DNA of 64,000 bases from CBDDKZ01 sp965230415 (GTDB lineage Bacteria; Bacteroidota; Bacteroidia; Cytophagales; JAAEPT01). Shown piece after piece: positions 1 through 8,220 of this stretch. The notes under the pieces are model-generated. The model did not search any database. It was not told the origin of the DNA and worked only from the letters and a program-made list of their open reading frames with translations. The stretch is taken from NCBI GenBank assembly GCA_965230415.1, contig CBDDKZ010000001.1:1-64000 (forward strand), read 5' to 3'. The position numbers and the translations under genes were made by a program. Within the stretch, counting starts at the first letter, position 1; the number at the start of each line of letters is the position of its first letter.

Positions 1-879
1 GGAAAGACTACGCTATTAAAACAGCTTATGTCTGGATTTCTGGATAAAGGCTGGAACCCTTTCATTATTTTGAACGATTATGAAAATGCGAACCTTGATG
101 CCCAGCAATTTATAGAAGATATTGATCCAAAATGGGTTCAGGCCCTTAGCGGAAGCTGTATTTGCTGTAGCGGCATCGGTGAACTGAGGTCTTACGTCAA
201 CAGCATACCAGAACGGGAAAACGGAATTACCTTGATTGAAGCCAATGGTACTTCAGACGCCTGTTCACTCATGGGCTTCCTTGGTGTTGGTATTAAGGAA
301 CGCTTTTTACCACCTATCCAGTTATCGGTTGTAGATGTTAAAAACTGGCAGCAGCGTGGAGGACACAATGAACTGGAAGCAAATCAAGTACAGGTTTCTT
401 CATTGATTATACTTACGCATTTAGACAAAGCGTCAGATAATAAACGTTTACTAGTTATGAATGAGCTTGAAAAGCTCAACCCTCATGCCAAAATAATGAC
501 GATGGATGAAATAGATCTTTCTATTCTTCCTGGACTGACTCCTTCTACCAACAAAGCGCAAAAGCTTGATCATCAAAAGGCACATTGGTCTTCCTGTTCC
601 ATCGATTTACCTGATTTACCTCACACTGATTGTATTCATGCTATCTGCCATGCCCTTCCCAAAAGCATCCTTCGAGTAAAAGGTTGTACGACAATTGGCG
701 ACGACACAGGATATACGTACTTTGAACGCAGCCCGGACGGCACAGTAAAAATCAGGCCATTTTATGGAGTCCCGGAAACCGGTCCAAAACTACTTACGAT
801 CGGTCCTGGTAGCGAGCTTTCCATGCTTAAAAAAGCAATTGAAGACAGTCTTAATGCCTCTGAATCATATATAAAATAA
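1..879 (+). CDS. COG0523/CobW-family GTPase, 5' end missing
   Basis: The reading frame is open from base 1 and starts inside the P-loop: the first codons read GKTTLL, the end of a Walker A motif, so the true start lies before the window. The first ATG (base 28) is internal. About 30 residues on comes the nucleotide-linked metal motif GSCICCSG, the CxCC signature of COG0523 metallochaperone GTPases (CobW, YeiR, YjiA, ZNG1). A later THLDK matches the G4 NKxD-like position. COG0523 proteins are cytosolic and hand a metal (Zn, Co or others) to client enzymes using GTP. The metal here cannot be read from sequence. No Zur box or zinc-starvation paralog is visible. The downstream methionine aminopeptidase is notable because ZNG1 is known to metallate that enzyme type, but linkage here is only proximity (about 0.5 kb). 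Family call is strong; substrate is unknown. Confidence 0.88.
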   Translation, partial: GKTTLLKQLMSGFLDKGWNPFIILNDYENANLDAQQFIEDIDPKWVQALSGSCICCSGIGELRSYVNSIPERENGITLIEANGTSDACSLMGFLGVGIKERFLPPIQLSVVDVKNWQQRGGHNELEANQVQVSSLIILTHLDKASDNKRLLVMNELEKLNPHAKIMTMDEIDLSILPGLTPSTNKAQKLDHQKAHWSSCSIDLPDLPHTDCIHAICHALPKSILRVKGCTTIGDDTGYTYFERSPDGTVKIRPFYGVPETGPKLLTIGPGSELSMLKKAIEDSLNASESYIK

Positions 880-931
880 AAACCAGGCCAGCCTGTAAAG
901 AAAAGTTGTTGGAAATGGCCGGTTAGAGTTC

Positions 932-1153
932 ATGGAAATAGCTTACTCCTACGGCTTTCCTGATGGTTACTACATATGTCTTTCTGATCCTAATCCCGAA
1001 AACCCAACTGTTTTTAGTACGGACCATGAAGTATATTTTGAAGAAATTACCAATGAAGGTACGTTTAAAGACTTCTTAAACCGGTTTTGTACAGAAAAAG
1101 AATTCATCGAAATAGTACGAAGCTACATAGCATATGAAAAAGAAGATCGGTAG
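932..1153 (+). CDS. small hypothetical acidic protein (73 aa)
   Basis: A 73-residue frame lies 52 bases after the COG0523 GTPase on the same strand. It has no signal peptide, membrane segment or Cys/His metal motif (one Cys only) and is rich in acidic and aromatic residues (Tyr, Phe, Glu). I recognise no family. The coding look (balanced composition, own ATG, no overlap with another gene) supports a real gene, possibly co-transcribed with the GTPase. No function is proposed. Confidence 0.5.
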   Translation: MEIAYSYGFPDGYYICLSDPNPENPTVFSTDHEVYFEEITNEGTFKDFLNRFCTEKEFIEIVRSYIAYEKEDR

Positions 1154-1368
1154 CTAAACACAATTCTAAGTTAAGTCATTGCTTGATCTACAAAGCATTA
1201 CTAACTTAAAAACGAATAAAAATCACATTAATTGGGTATAAATTTGAGCGCCTGACTCAATTTGATGTCGAATTTTATAGAGAGCCTACTGAAATAGAAA
1301 GGTTCAAAATTACTATTTTTAACATACATGCTGAAATTGTATTCAGCGGTAGAATAAATACAATATAC

Positions 1369-2127
1369 ATGTCTATAACAAAAGAGTCAGAACTGGAAGG
1401 AATGATCAGGGTAAGTGAGCTTGTTGGAACTATACTCAAACTTATGTGTGAACATGCAAGAATCGGTATGTCTACTAAGGAACTGGATGAATATGGCGGT
1501 GAAATTTTGAAGCGATTCGGTGCTAAATCAGCACCAAATGAAACCTATGGTTTTCCGGGTTATACTTGTATTAGTGTGAATGAGGAGGCTGCACATGGCA
1601 TTCCTTCGAAATATAAAATATTAAATGAAGGAGACCTGATAAATATTGACGTCTCGGCAGAACTCGACGGATTTTGGTCTGATAATGGAGCCTCGTTTGT
1701 ACTAGGCAAAGACATTCATAAGCACCAAGCCCTGGTAAATGCTTCCAAATGCATACTTCAAAAGGCTATAAGCCAAATTAAAGGAGGTGTAAAAATTGCA
1801 GACATCGGCTATTTGATTGAAACGGAAGCCAAGTACCGCGGCTTTAAGGTAATCAAAAACCTGGCAGGTCATGGTGTGGGCAGAAGTTTACACGAAGCCC
1901 CTGAAAACATCTTAAACTACAGAGTAAGAACAAATAGAGAACGATTTAGAAAAAACACTACGGTAGCTATAGAAACATTTATTTCAAGCAAATCCACACA
2001 AGCTGTTCCATTAAACGACGGCTGGACGCTTGTCGGGAATAAAGGAGGTTATATAACACAACATGAGCATACTATACTCGTAACAGACGATAAGGCCCTT
2101 ATTTTAACCAAATCTAACGGCATATGA
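1369..2127 (+). CDS. map: methionine aminopeptidase, type I
   Basis: Removes the initiator methionine from nascent proteins in the cytosol. The 252-residue length fits type I enzymes without an N-terminal extension. All expected active-site residues are present: H76 in EEAAHGIPS, metal ligands D94 (NIDVSAELDG) and D105 (WSDNGASF), H168 (AGHGVGRSLHE), E202 (AIETF) and E233 (QHEHT). These sit two or three positions before the E. coli equivalents D97, D108, H171, E204 and E235. It is not next to ribosomal protein or secY genes, the common map context, so it may be a second copy; a paralog elsewhere in the genome cannot be excluded. The ATG at 1369 follows about 215 bases of A/T-rich non-coding DNA that probably holds its promoter. 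Confidence 0.95.
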   Translation: MSITKESELEGMIRVSELVGTILKLMCEHARIGMSTKELDEYGGEILKRFGAKSAPNETYGFPGYTCISVNEEAAHGIPSKYKILNEGDLINIDVSAELDGFWSDNGASFVLGKDIHKHQALVNASKCILQKAISQIKGGVKIADIGYLIETEAKYRGFKVIKNLAGHGVGRSLHEAPENILNYRVRTNRERFRKNTTVAIETFISSKSTQAVPLNDGWTLVGNKGGYITQHEHTILVTDDKALILTKSNGI

Positions 2128-2174
2128 GGTCAAGAAAAAAGAAAACTAAGCCTTAGGGCTTACATCAATGAAAC

Positions 2175-2849
2175 ATGGGATATTATATCGACTTAGCTAA
2201 CATTAGCCTTGAAAATTACCGTGACTCTCTGGAATTAGCAGATCTATTGCCCAGTAGAATGGTACTCAAAAGTGACTTAAAACAAAATTTCGAAATCCTG
2301 AAAGCGGAGGGAATAACAAACGTTGCTGAATTACTAAATTCCGTTAAATCCAAAAAAAAGGTACTGGAATTGGCTAAAAAGACAACTATAGACGAGGAGT
2401 ACCTCATTATCCTCGCCCGGGAATTGAAAAGTTACCAACAAAAACCAAATGAATTAAAGAATTTCCCTGGTATCTCAGAAACAACCTTACAAGCACTTGA
2501 AAGTGTACAAATCAAAAATACTTTGCAGTTATATGACAGAGCATTAACTAAAGAAAGTCGAAATCAACTTACACAGCAATTAGGAATACCGGCTGAAACG
2601 ATAGCAACATTAACAAAGCTTAGCGATCTATCAAGAATCAGATGGGTAAATCACACTTTTGCATATGTGTTGTTTGAAGCTGGTTACCAAAGCGCTTCTC
2701 AGATTGCCCACGCAAATCATATTGAGTTATACAAAGCAGTCAAACAACTGAACGATGAAAGAAAAATTTTCAAAGGAAATATTGGGCAACACGACATGAA
2801 ACTTTGTGTAGAAGCAGCCAAAGACCTTTCATTAGACATTGAATTTTAA
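2175..2849 (+). CDS. DUF4332 / helix-hairpin-helix-type protein
   Basis: A 224-residue cytosolic-looking protein with no signal peptide or membrane segment. It begins MGYYIDL and contains two helix-hairpin-helix-like stretches: residues around 40-55 (LKAEGITNVAELLN) and 97-120 (LKNFPGISETTLQALESVQI, then a TLQLYDRA segment). This layout is typical of DUF4332 proteins, which resemble the HhH folds of DNA polymerase and topoisomerase accessory domains. The function of the family is unknown; DNA or nucleic-acid binding is only inferred from the fold. It lies 47 bases downstream of map and may share its transcript. Confidence 0.72.
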   Translation: MGYYIDLANISLENYRDSLELADLLPSRMVLKSDLKQNFEILKAEGITNVAELLNSVKSKKKVLELAKKTTIDEEYLIILARELKSYQQKPNELKNFPGISETTLQALESVQIKNTLQLYDRALTKESRNQLTQQLGIPAETIATLTKLSDLSRIRWVNHTFAYVLFEAGYQSASQIAHANHIELYKAVKQLNDERKIFKGNIGQHDMKLCVEAAKDLSLDIEF

Positions 2850-2963
2850 GCAGTTACAGACACTCAAGACATCCAACTTTTAGATCACTTTATCAATTCA
2901 GGAAAGGCAATCAATATACTACCAAACACCCGCTAACGTTATCATTGCATTAAACTGCATAAC

Positions 2964-3599
2964 ATGAAAATAATTTCGACCAATATTGGCAAACCAACAA
3001 GTTTTGTTTGGAACGGCAAAAACGAGACAACAGGCATTTATAAAAAACCAACCGGGAAGCCCATTTTTTTGACAAAAAATGACGTAATAAACGACGAAAT
3101 AACAAATCGCTTGAATCATGGCGGCTATTATAAAGCCTGTTATTTGTTTTCATCCGGACAGTATCCTTTTTGGCAAAACCTATTTCCTGACCTGGACTGG
3201 AGTTGGGGAATGTTTGGAGAAAATTTAACGGTAGCGGACTTTGATGAAAAAGAAGTAGTCGTTGGCGCAATTTATAAAGTCGGTAAGGCATTGGTGCAGG
3301 TTTCTCAATATCGGGAACCTTGTTACAAACTCGGCTATAAATTTGGCACTCAAAAAGTACTCAAACAATTCATTGAGCACGGTCATGGAGGCACCTACCT
3401 GAGTATTCTTGAGGAAGGATACGTCGACATCGACGATCATTTCACCTTAATTGAACAACCCAAGCTCAGTTTAACGGTAGCTCAATTATTTGAGCTGGTG
3501 CATAGCAAAGAAAAAGATCAGGAATTGTTAAAAATTGCAGCAAATAGCAGCGCCATCCCTCAAAAGAAAAGGGCCTTATTAAGTACATATATCAAATAA
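2964..3599 (+). CDS. MOSC domain protein (YiiM-like)
   Basis: A 211-residue MOSC-fold protein. Visible family features are LNHGGYYKACYLF near residue 50, the FGENLTV strand near 91, and the Cys-containing motif REPCYKLGYKFG near 118, where the conserved Cys is thought to handle sulfur or a molybdenum-cofactor ligand. YiiM-type MOSC proteins bind molybdenum cofactor and can reduce N-hydroxylated compounds; the E. coli protein works with an electron-transfer partner. Whether this one does so is inference. The window also holds molybdate uptake genes (13.9-15.9 kb) and a molybdenum nitrate reductase (60.5 kb), but not adjacent. The C-terminal 45 residues are helical and charged, as in YiiM. Confidence 0.88.
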   Translation: MKIISTNIGKPTSFVWNGKNETTGIYKKPTGKPIFLTKNDVINDEITNRLNHGGYYKACYLFSSGQYPFWQNLFPDLDWSWGMFGENLTVADFDEKEVVVGAIYKVGKALVQVSQYREPCYKLGYKFGTQKVLKQFIEHGHGGTYLSILEEGYVDIDDHFTLIEQPKLSLTVAQLFELVHSKEKDQELLKIAANSSAIPQKKRALLSTYIK

Positions 3600-4112
3600 A
3601 AACGTTTCTGTCCTGAAATGGCTAAAACAAGAGAAATAAGATGAACGCCTAGAAGATATGCTACAATCGGAAGTCAAGGGACGCTATTATGCCATAATGG
3701 CAACAAAACAGGGCAACCAGGAACGTGCACTAAAATAGGCTAAGGCACAGAGCATGGAAAAACATATAAGTGCCGCTTACCAGGTTTGCTTTTATGCCAA
3801 AGGGACAACAAAAGACCATTACAAGCAACTTTAATTTGAGCTTTATCAAAGAACATGGTGTGGATTCCGATCACAGCAAACGCGTTCTCCAAATTTGGGG
3901 AGAAAGTGAAGGGCCAAAAATACTTAAGCAGCTTGGATGCTAAAAACTTAATACCGACTTCCCATTCACTGGCGCATCCGCTTCCTTCACAACGGTGTTT
4001 ATCATGAATTAAAAATGGATAACTTTTTCTCAAAAAAGACTTCTTTCAGTGAAATAATGACGTATCTTTAAACGCAAACTCTAAATTAAAAAGTGTCAAC
4101 AGAAATTAACAA
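3600..4112 (+). other. intergenic, possible decayed coding sequence
   Basis: About 510 bases without a convincing gene. In one plus-strand frame (3640-3840) two protein-like stretches are separated by single stop codons, one including KGRYYAIMATKQGNQERALK. This suggests an old broken gene, but I recognise no family. A 97-codon minus-strand frame here has poor coding character. The last 80 bases are A/T-rich and probably carry the promoter of the heptose operon (TATCTTTA near 4070 is one base from the Bacteroidota TAnnTTTG element). Confidence 0.3.
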
Positions 4113-5243
4113 ATGAGGATTGTATTCATAGGAACAGCATATCCCTACCGGGGAGGACTAGCTTCTTATAATGAAAGATTAACTGGTGAATTACTCCAAA
4201 ACGGACACGACGTTACACTCTTTACATTTACTGTACAATATCCCGGCTTTTTATTTCCCGGTAAGACGCAATATTCTGATGAACCACCGCCAAAAGATCT
4301 GAAAATTGTGCGAAACATCAATTCCATCAATCCGTTTAACTGGATTGCTGTGGGAAATCGCATCAAAAAAATGAATCCGGACCTGGTTATCATTAAGTTC
4401 TGGCTGCCATTCATGGGGCCTTGTTTCGGAACAATACTTAGACGAATTAAGAGTAACGGTCACAGCAAGGTCATATCCATCATTGATAATATGATTCCTC
4501 ATGAGGCAAGGTTTGGAGATAAAAGTGCAACAAAGTATTACATAAAACCTGTCGATGCTTTTGTGGCTATGTCAGAAAGTGTCCTAAACGACATTAACAC
4601 CTTCGATACTCAAAAGCCCAAAACATTATCTCCCCATCCACTATTTGATAATTTTGGTAAAAAAATCTCCAGAGAAGAAGCATTACAGCAACTGGACTTA
4701 TCAACGGATTATCGCTACTTACTTTTCTTTGGCATTATTCGAAAATATAAAGGGCTCGATTTACTCATCGAAGCCTTCGCTGACGAACGGTTTCGTGATC
4801 AAAAAATCAAATTGATCGTTGCTGGCGAGTACTATTCAGATAAGCAGATTTACGCAGATTTAATCAAAAAACATGGGCTGGAAGGCAAAATTATTGAAAC
4901 TGATGGTTTCATTTCGGACTCTGAAGTAAAGTATTATTTCAATGCAGCTGATTTAGTGGTTCAACCTTATAAATCGGCTACTCAAAGTGGCGTAACGCAG
5001 ATAGCATATCACTTTAATAAACCAATGATTGTAACAGATGTTGGTGGTTTAGCGGAATTATGTCCTCATGAAAAAGTTGGCTATGTAGTTTCAACCGAAC
5101 CTAAAAATATTGCAGATGCGATCTTGCGTTTTTTTAGTGAAGGTGGCGAAGACCAATTCATTGACAATATCATCGAAGAAAAAAAGAAATACTCCTGGGG
5201 TATATTGGTAGATAACATTATGAATCTATTCAAAAAACTGTAA
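4113..5243 (+). CDS. glycosyltransferase family 4-like protein
   Basis: A 376-residue GT-B-fold retaining glycosyltransferase. The N-terminus MRIVFIGTAYPYRGGLASYNERL has the glycine-rich acceptor-domain loop of GT4 enzymes. The C-terminal donor-binding half shows LLFFGIIRKYKGLDLLIEAF (about 204-223), a KIIETDGFISDSEVKYYF strand-helix, AADLVVQPYKSATQSGV (about 283-299, with the region that usually holds the nucleotide-sugar contact), and MIVTDVGGLAEL. It is first in a tight run with hddA (10-base gap), gmhA (overlap) and hddC-gmhB (1-base gap), so it may transfer heptose, a close sugar or an early residue of a surface glycan or S-layer/T9SS-linked polysaccharide. The acceptor is unknown. It lacks a membrane segment and should act at the inner face of the inner membrane. 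Confidence 0.85.
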   Translation: MRIVFIGTAYPYRGGLASYNERLTGELLQNGHDVTLFTFTVQYPGFLFPGKTQYSDEPPPKDLKIVRNINSINPFNWIAVGNRIKKMNPDLVIIKFWLPFMGPCFGTILRRIKSNGHSKVISIIDNMIPHEARFGDKSATKYYIKPVDAFVAMSESVLNDINTFDTQKPKTLSPHPLFDNFGKKISREEALQQLDLSTDYRYLLFFGIIRKYKGLDLLIEAFADERFRDQKIKLIVAGEYYSDKQIYADLIKKHGLEGKIIETDGFISDSEVKYYFNAADLVVQPYKSATQSGVTQIAYHFNKPMIVTDVGGLAELCPHEKVGYVVSTEPKNIADAILRFFSEGGEDQFIDNIIEEKKKYSWGILVDNIMNLFKKL

Positions 5244-5253
5244 TAAACTAACT

Positions 5254-6282
5254 ATGATACATGTAAGTAAAGCTCCTTTTCGAATTGGATTGGCCGGAGG
5301 CGGAACAGACGTGAGCCCCTATTCAGATCAACATGGAGGTATTATTCTGAACTCAACTATTGATCTTTATGCCACTGCTATTATAATACCACGCAATGAT
5401 GGTAAAATCGTAATCAACGCGAAGAATGCATCTACTAAAATTGAGATTGACTCAAGAGAAGTATTGGAAGACATACCTGAATTGCGCTTGCAAATAGGAG
5501 TTTACAATCACATAGTTAAAAACTATTCAAAAAAAGCGCTTTCATTTGAGCTTATTACAACCATTGATGTACCAACGGGTTCGGGTCTGGGCACCTCTTC
5601 AACACTTGTTGTTGCCATCATTGGTGCATTTATGGAATGGCTACAAATTCCTCTCGGAGAATATGATGTAGCCAAAATGGCCATTACCATTGAAAGAACC
5701 GAATTGGAAATGGTAGGAGGTAAACAAGACCAATACGCAGCTACCTTCGGAGGTTTTAACTACATGGAATTCTTTGATAACGACCGTGTCATTGTAAATC
5801 CCTTGAGAATAAAATCCGAATTTATTCGCGAACTCAACTATCATTTACTCTTGCTTTACACAAAAACCAAAAGAGAGTCTTCCAAAATCATCGAGATACA
5901 ACGCAGTAATTTTAAAAATCAGGTTTCAGAGGTCATTGAAGCATCACATCAGTTGAAGCGGCAAGCCATTAAGATGAAAGAATCATTGCTTAAAGGAGAA
6001 CTCTCGGATATCGGCAACCTGCTCCAAATGAGTTGGGAAAACAAAAAATTATTGGCCAGCGGCATTACCAATCAACAGATTGAAACTATTTACAACGTGG
6101 CAATCGAGGCAGGTGCCAAAGGTGGAAAAATCTCTGGTGCAGGAGGTGGTGGATTCATGATCTTCTATTGCCCGGGAAATAGTAGATTCAACGTAATTGA
6201 CAAACTGGAAGAAATAGATGTTGCTTATCAACGTTATCATTTTCAAGATAAAGGCTTAGAAACATGGACAAGTCAACTATAA
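5254..6282 (+). CDS. hddA: D-glycero-alpha-D-manno-heptose 7-phosphate kinase (GHMP family)
   Basis: Phosphorylates D-glycero-D-manno-heptose 7-phosphate at C1 to give the alpha-1,7-bisphosphate, the second step toward GDP-heptose. The 342 residues show the GHMP kinase plan: start KAPFRIGLAGGGTD (6-19), ATP loop PTGSGLGTSS (107-116), catalytic-region GGKQDQYAATFGG (about 154-166) and C-terminal KGGKISGAGGGGF (about 284-296). This layout matches HddA rather than galactokinase or mevalonate kinase. The gene begins 10 bases after the glycosyltransferase and its 3' end overlaps gmhA by 19 bases, so translation is likely coupled. The alpha-specific GHMP kinase points to the GDP-heptose route, not the ADP-heptose route that uses HldE. 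Confidence 0.9.
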   Translation: MIHVSKAPFRIGLAGGGTDVSPYSDQHGGIILNSTIDLYATAIIIPRNDGKIVINAKNASTKIEIDSREVLEDIPELRLQIGVYNHIVKNYSKKALSFELITTIDVPTGSGLGTSSTLVVAIIGAFMEWLQIPLGEYDVAKMAITIERTELEMVGGKQDQYAATFGGFNYMEFFDNDRVIVNPLRIKSEFIRELNYHLLLLYTKTKRESSKIIEIQRSNFKNQVSEVIEASHQLKRQAIKMKESLLKGELSDIGNLLQMSWENKKLLASGITNQQIETIYNVAIEAGAKGGKISGAGGGGFMIFYCPGNSRFNVIDKLEEIDVAYQRYHFQDKGLETWTSQL

Positions 6283-6851
6283 TAAAGAACAACATTTCAA
6301 CTTCTATAGAACTCAAAAAGAAGATTCTGGAAGATGAAAGCACTATTGAAGCAATTGTTACAATAGCTGATAAAATAATTCAAACCTATAAAAACGACGG
6401 TAAAGTACTGTTCTGCGGTAATGGGGGCAGCGCAGCCGATGCACAGCACCTGGCAGCTGAGCTCAGTGGCAGGTACTACTATGATCGCTCGCCATTAATG
6501 GCGGAGGCCTTACATGTCAACACTTCCTACCTTACAGCCGTTGCTAACGATTATTCATTCGACGAAGTATATTCCCGCCTCATACAGGCACTGGGAGATG
6601 AAGGCGATGTACTTATCGGTTTATCCACTTCCGGAAACTCGAAAAATGTAATCAACGCCCTTATCTCGGCCAAAGGTCGTGGTTGTCTTACAGTAGGCTT
6701 CACCGGTCAGGGTGGTGGCAAAATGAAAGAACATTGCGACATCCTGGTAGAAATAGATTCCAAAGATACCCCCCGTATCCAGGAGTGTCATATGCTTATC
6801 GGACACTCTATTTGTGAGATCGTAGAACAAGCGTTATTTCCACGGAACTGA
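6264..6851 (+). CDS. gmhA: phosphoheptose isomerase
   Basis: Converts sedoheptulose 7-phosphate to D-glycero-D-manno-heptose 7-phosphate, the first step of the pathway. It is a 195-residue single SIS-domain protein, the usual size. The active-site pattern is complete: GNGGSAADAQH (52-62) with H62 and E66, LSTSGNSKN (120-128), Q173 in RIQECHM and H181 in IGHSICE, each one position after the E. coli residues H61, E65, Q172 and H180. The start ATG lies inside the end of hddA, giving a 19-base overlap, and the next gene begins 1 base after its stop. Being embedded between hddA and hddC-gmhB makes this the heptose-specific isomerase rather than a DiaA-like SIS protein. Confidence 0.93.
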   Translation: MDKSTIIKNNISTSIELKKKILEDESTIEAIVTIADKIIQTYKNDGKVLFCGNGGSAADAQHLAAELSGRYYYDRSPLMAEALHVNTSYLTAVANDYSFDEVYSRLIQALGDEGDVLIGLSTSGNSKNVINALISAKGRGCLTVGFTGQGGGKMKEHCDILVEIDSKDTPRIQECHMLIGHSICEIVEQALFPRN

Positions 6852-6852
6852 T

Positions 6853-8094
6853 ATGGAAGCAATAATTTTGGCCGGAGGCCTGGGTACCCGATTAAAATCA
6901 GCAGTAAAGGACGTCCCAAAACCCATGGCCTCAATCAATTCGAGGCCCTTCCTCGAATACCTGTTGGACCAACTGATAAATGAAGGGGTCCAAAGAGTCA
7001 TATTCTCTGTAGGCCACAAATCAGAGATCATACAAAATCATTTTGCCGGGCAATACCGGGATTGTGAAATTGTCTATGCTATTGAAGAAAACCTGTTGGG
7101 AACCGGAGGTGCTATAAAAAATGCGATGAAACATGTCCGTACACAACATGTTATTGTTGTAAATGGAGATTCTTTATTCCTTACTAATCTTAGGAGACAA
7201 ATGGAAGCACATATAAGTGCCAATGCCGACGTAACACTGGCATTGAAACCCATGCAAAACATAGACCGCTATGGCACGGTAGATCTGAACGAGCAAAACG
7301 CAATTATACGATTCAATGAAAAGCAGCCGCTGGAACAGGGGCTGATTAACACAGGCAATTATATTTTTAATGTAAGCACATTCGCGGCACTCAATATGCC
7401 CGAAAAATTCTCCATAGAAAAAGACTTTTTCGAAACGCACCTCGAAAAATTGAAATTTCTGGGACACCAATCAAATGGCTATTTTCTTGACATTGGAATA
7501 CCTGCCGATTTCAGACGTGCTCAATATGAAATTGGCGTTTTCCCTGAAGTTAATAACAGCTGGACACTATTTTTAGATCGTGACGGTGTGATTAACAAAA
7601 AGCTCGATGGCGATTATGTAAAAAATAGGGATGAGCTGGAATTATTACCGGGAGCAACTCAGGCAATAGCTGATCTTGCCAAAATATTCGGAAAGGTAAT
7701 CATTGTAACCAACCAACAAGGCGTAGGCAAAAAGTTGATGAGCCCTGAAACACTGGATCAAATCCATGATTTTATTATAGCTGAAGTCAAAAAACTGGGA
7801 GGACGTATCGACGCAATTTATTATGCTCCTCAGCTAAAATCAGAGAACTCGATGATGCGCAAACCCCAAATTGGCATGGCACTCCAGGCCAAAGAAGACT
7901 TTCAGGAAATCGATTTCACCAGATCTATAATGGTTGGCGACTCTCCCAGTGATATGGAATTTGCTAAAAAAGCAGAGATGAAAGCAGTCAAAGTCATTGA
8001 TAAGGACCTGGAAATGGCAAATGAATATTCTGTTTTATCATTAAGTCAGTTCTCCAAAATACTTTGTGGAATAGTGCTTACAGAAAACCAGTAA
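6853..8094 (+). CDS. fused HddC nucleotidyltransferase and GmhB-type phosphatase
   Basis: Two enzymes in one 413-residue chain. Residues 1-230 are a sugar-1-phosphate nucleotidyltransferase of HddC type (ILAGGLGTRL at 5-14, then DVPKPM, and VNGDSLF near 100), expected to make GDP-heptose from heptose 1-phosphate and GTP. Residues 237-410 are a HAD phosphatase of GmhB type (LFLDRDGVINKK, with D242 and D244; VTNQQGVGK; VGDSPSDMEFA), expected to remove the 7-phosphate. The order is opposite to reaction order (GmhB acts first). GmhB normally has a Cys/His zinc loop after YYxP; here the segment from about 323 (YYAPQLKSENSMMRKP) has no Cys or His, so the zinc site appears lost. Last gene of the heptose operon. 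Function in GDP-heptose synthesis is inferred from operon completeness. Confidence 0.87.
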   Translation: MEAIILAGGLGTRLKSAVKDVPKPMASINSRPFLEYLLDQLINEGVQRVIFSVGHKSEIIQNHFAGQYRDCEIVYAIEENLLGTGGAIKNAMKHVRTQHVIVVNGDSLFLTNLRRQMEAHISANADVTLALKPMQNIDRYGTVDLNEQNAIIRFNEKQPLEQGLINTGNYIFNVSTFAALNMPEKFSIEKDFFETHLEKLKFLGHQSNGYFLDIGIPADFRRAQYEIGVFPEVNNSWTLFLDRDGVINKKLDGDYVKNRDELELLPGATQAIADLAKIFGKVIIVTNQQGVGKKLMSPETLDQIHDFIIAEVKKLGGRIDAIYYAPQLKSENSMMRKPQIGMALQAKEDFQEIDFTRSIMVGDSPSDMEFAKKAEMKAVKVIDKDLEMANEYSVLSLSQFSKILCGIVLTENQ

Positions 8095-8220
8095 AAGGAA
8101 ATTACTGCCTACATTACCAAAAAAAATTAGAGGTGTAGAGCTCGTATAATTTTTGTAATTATGGAAGGAACTATTTGTTATTTTATATGTTCTATAGGTT
8201 AATGTTATACAGCAATTAAC

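Noticed and set aside
882..926. Hairpin after the COG0523 gene (aaccaggcc and ggccggtt)
   Set aside because: It needs a bulge and a loop of over 25 bases and lacks a T-run, so it is not listed as a terminator.
3740..4033. 97-codon minus-strand frame
   Set aside because: No family pattern, and the plus strand also shows traces of coding decay here; it is most likely chance.
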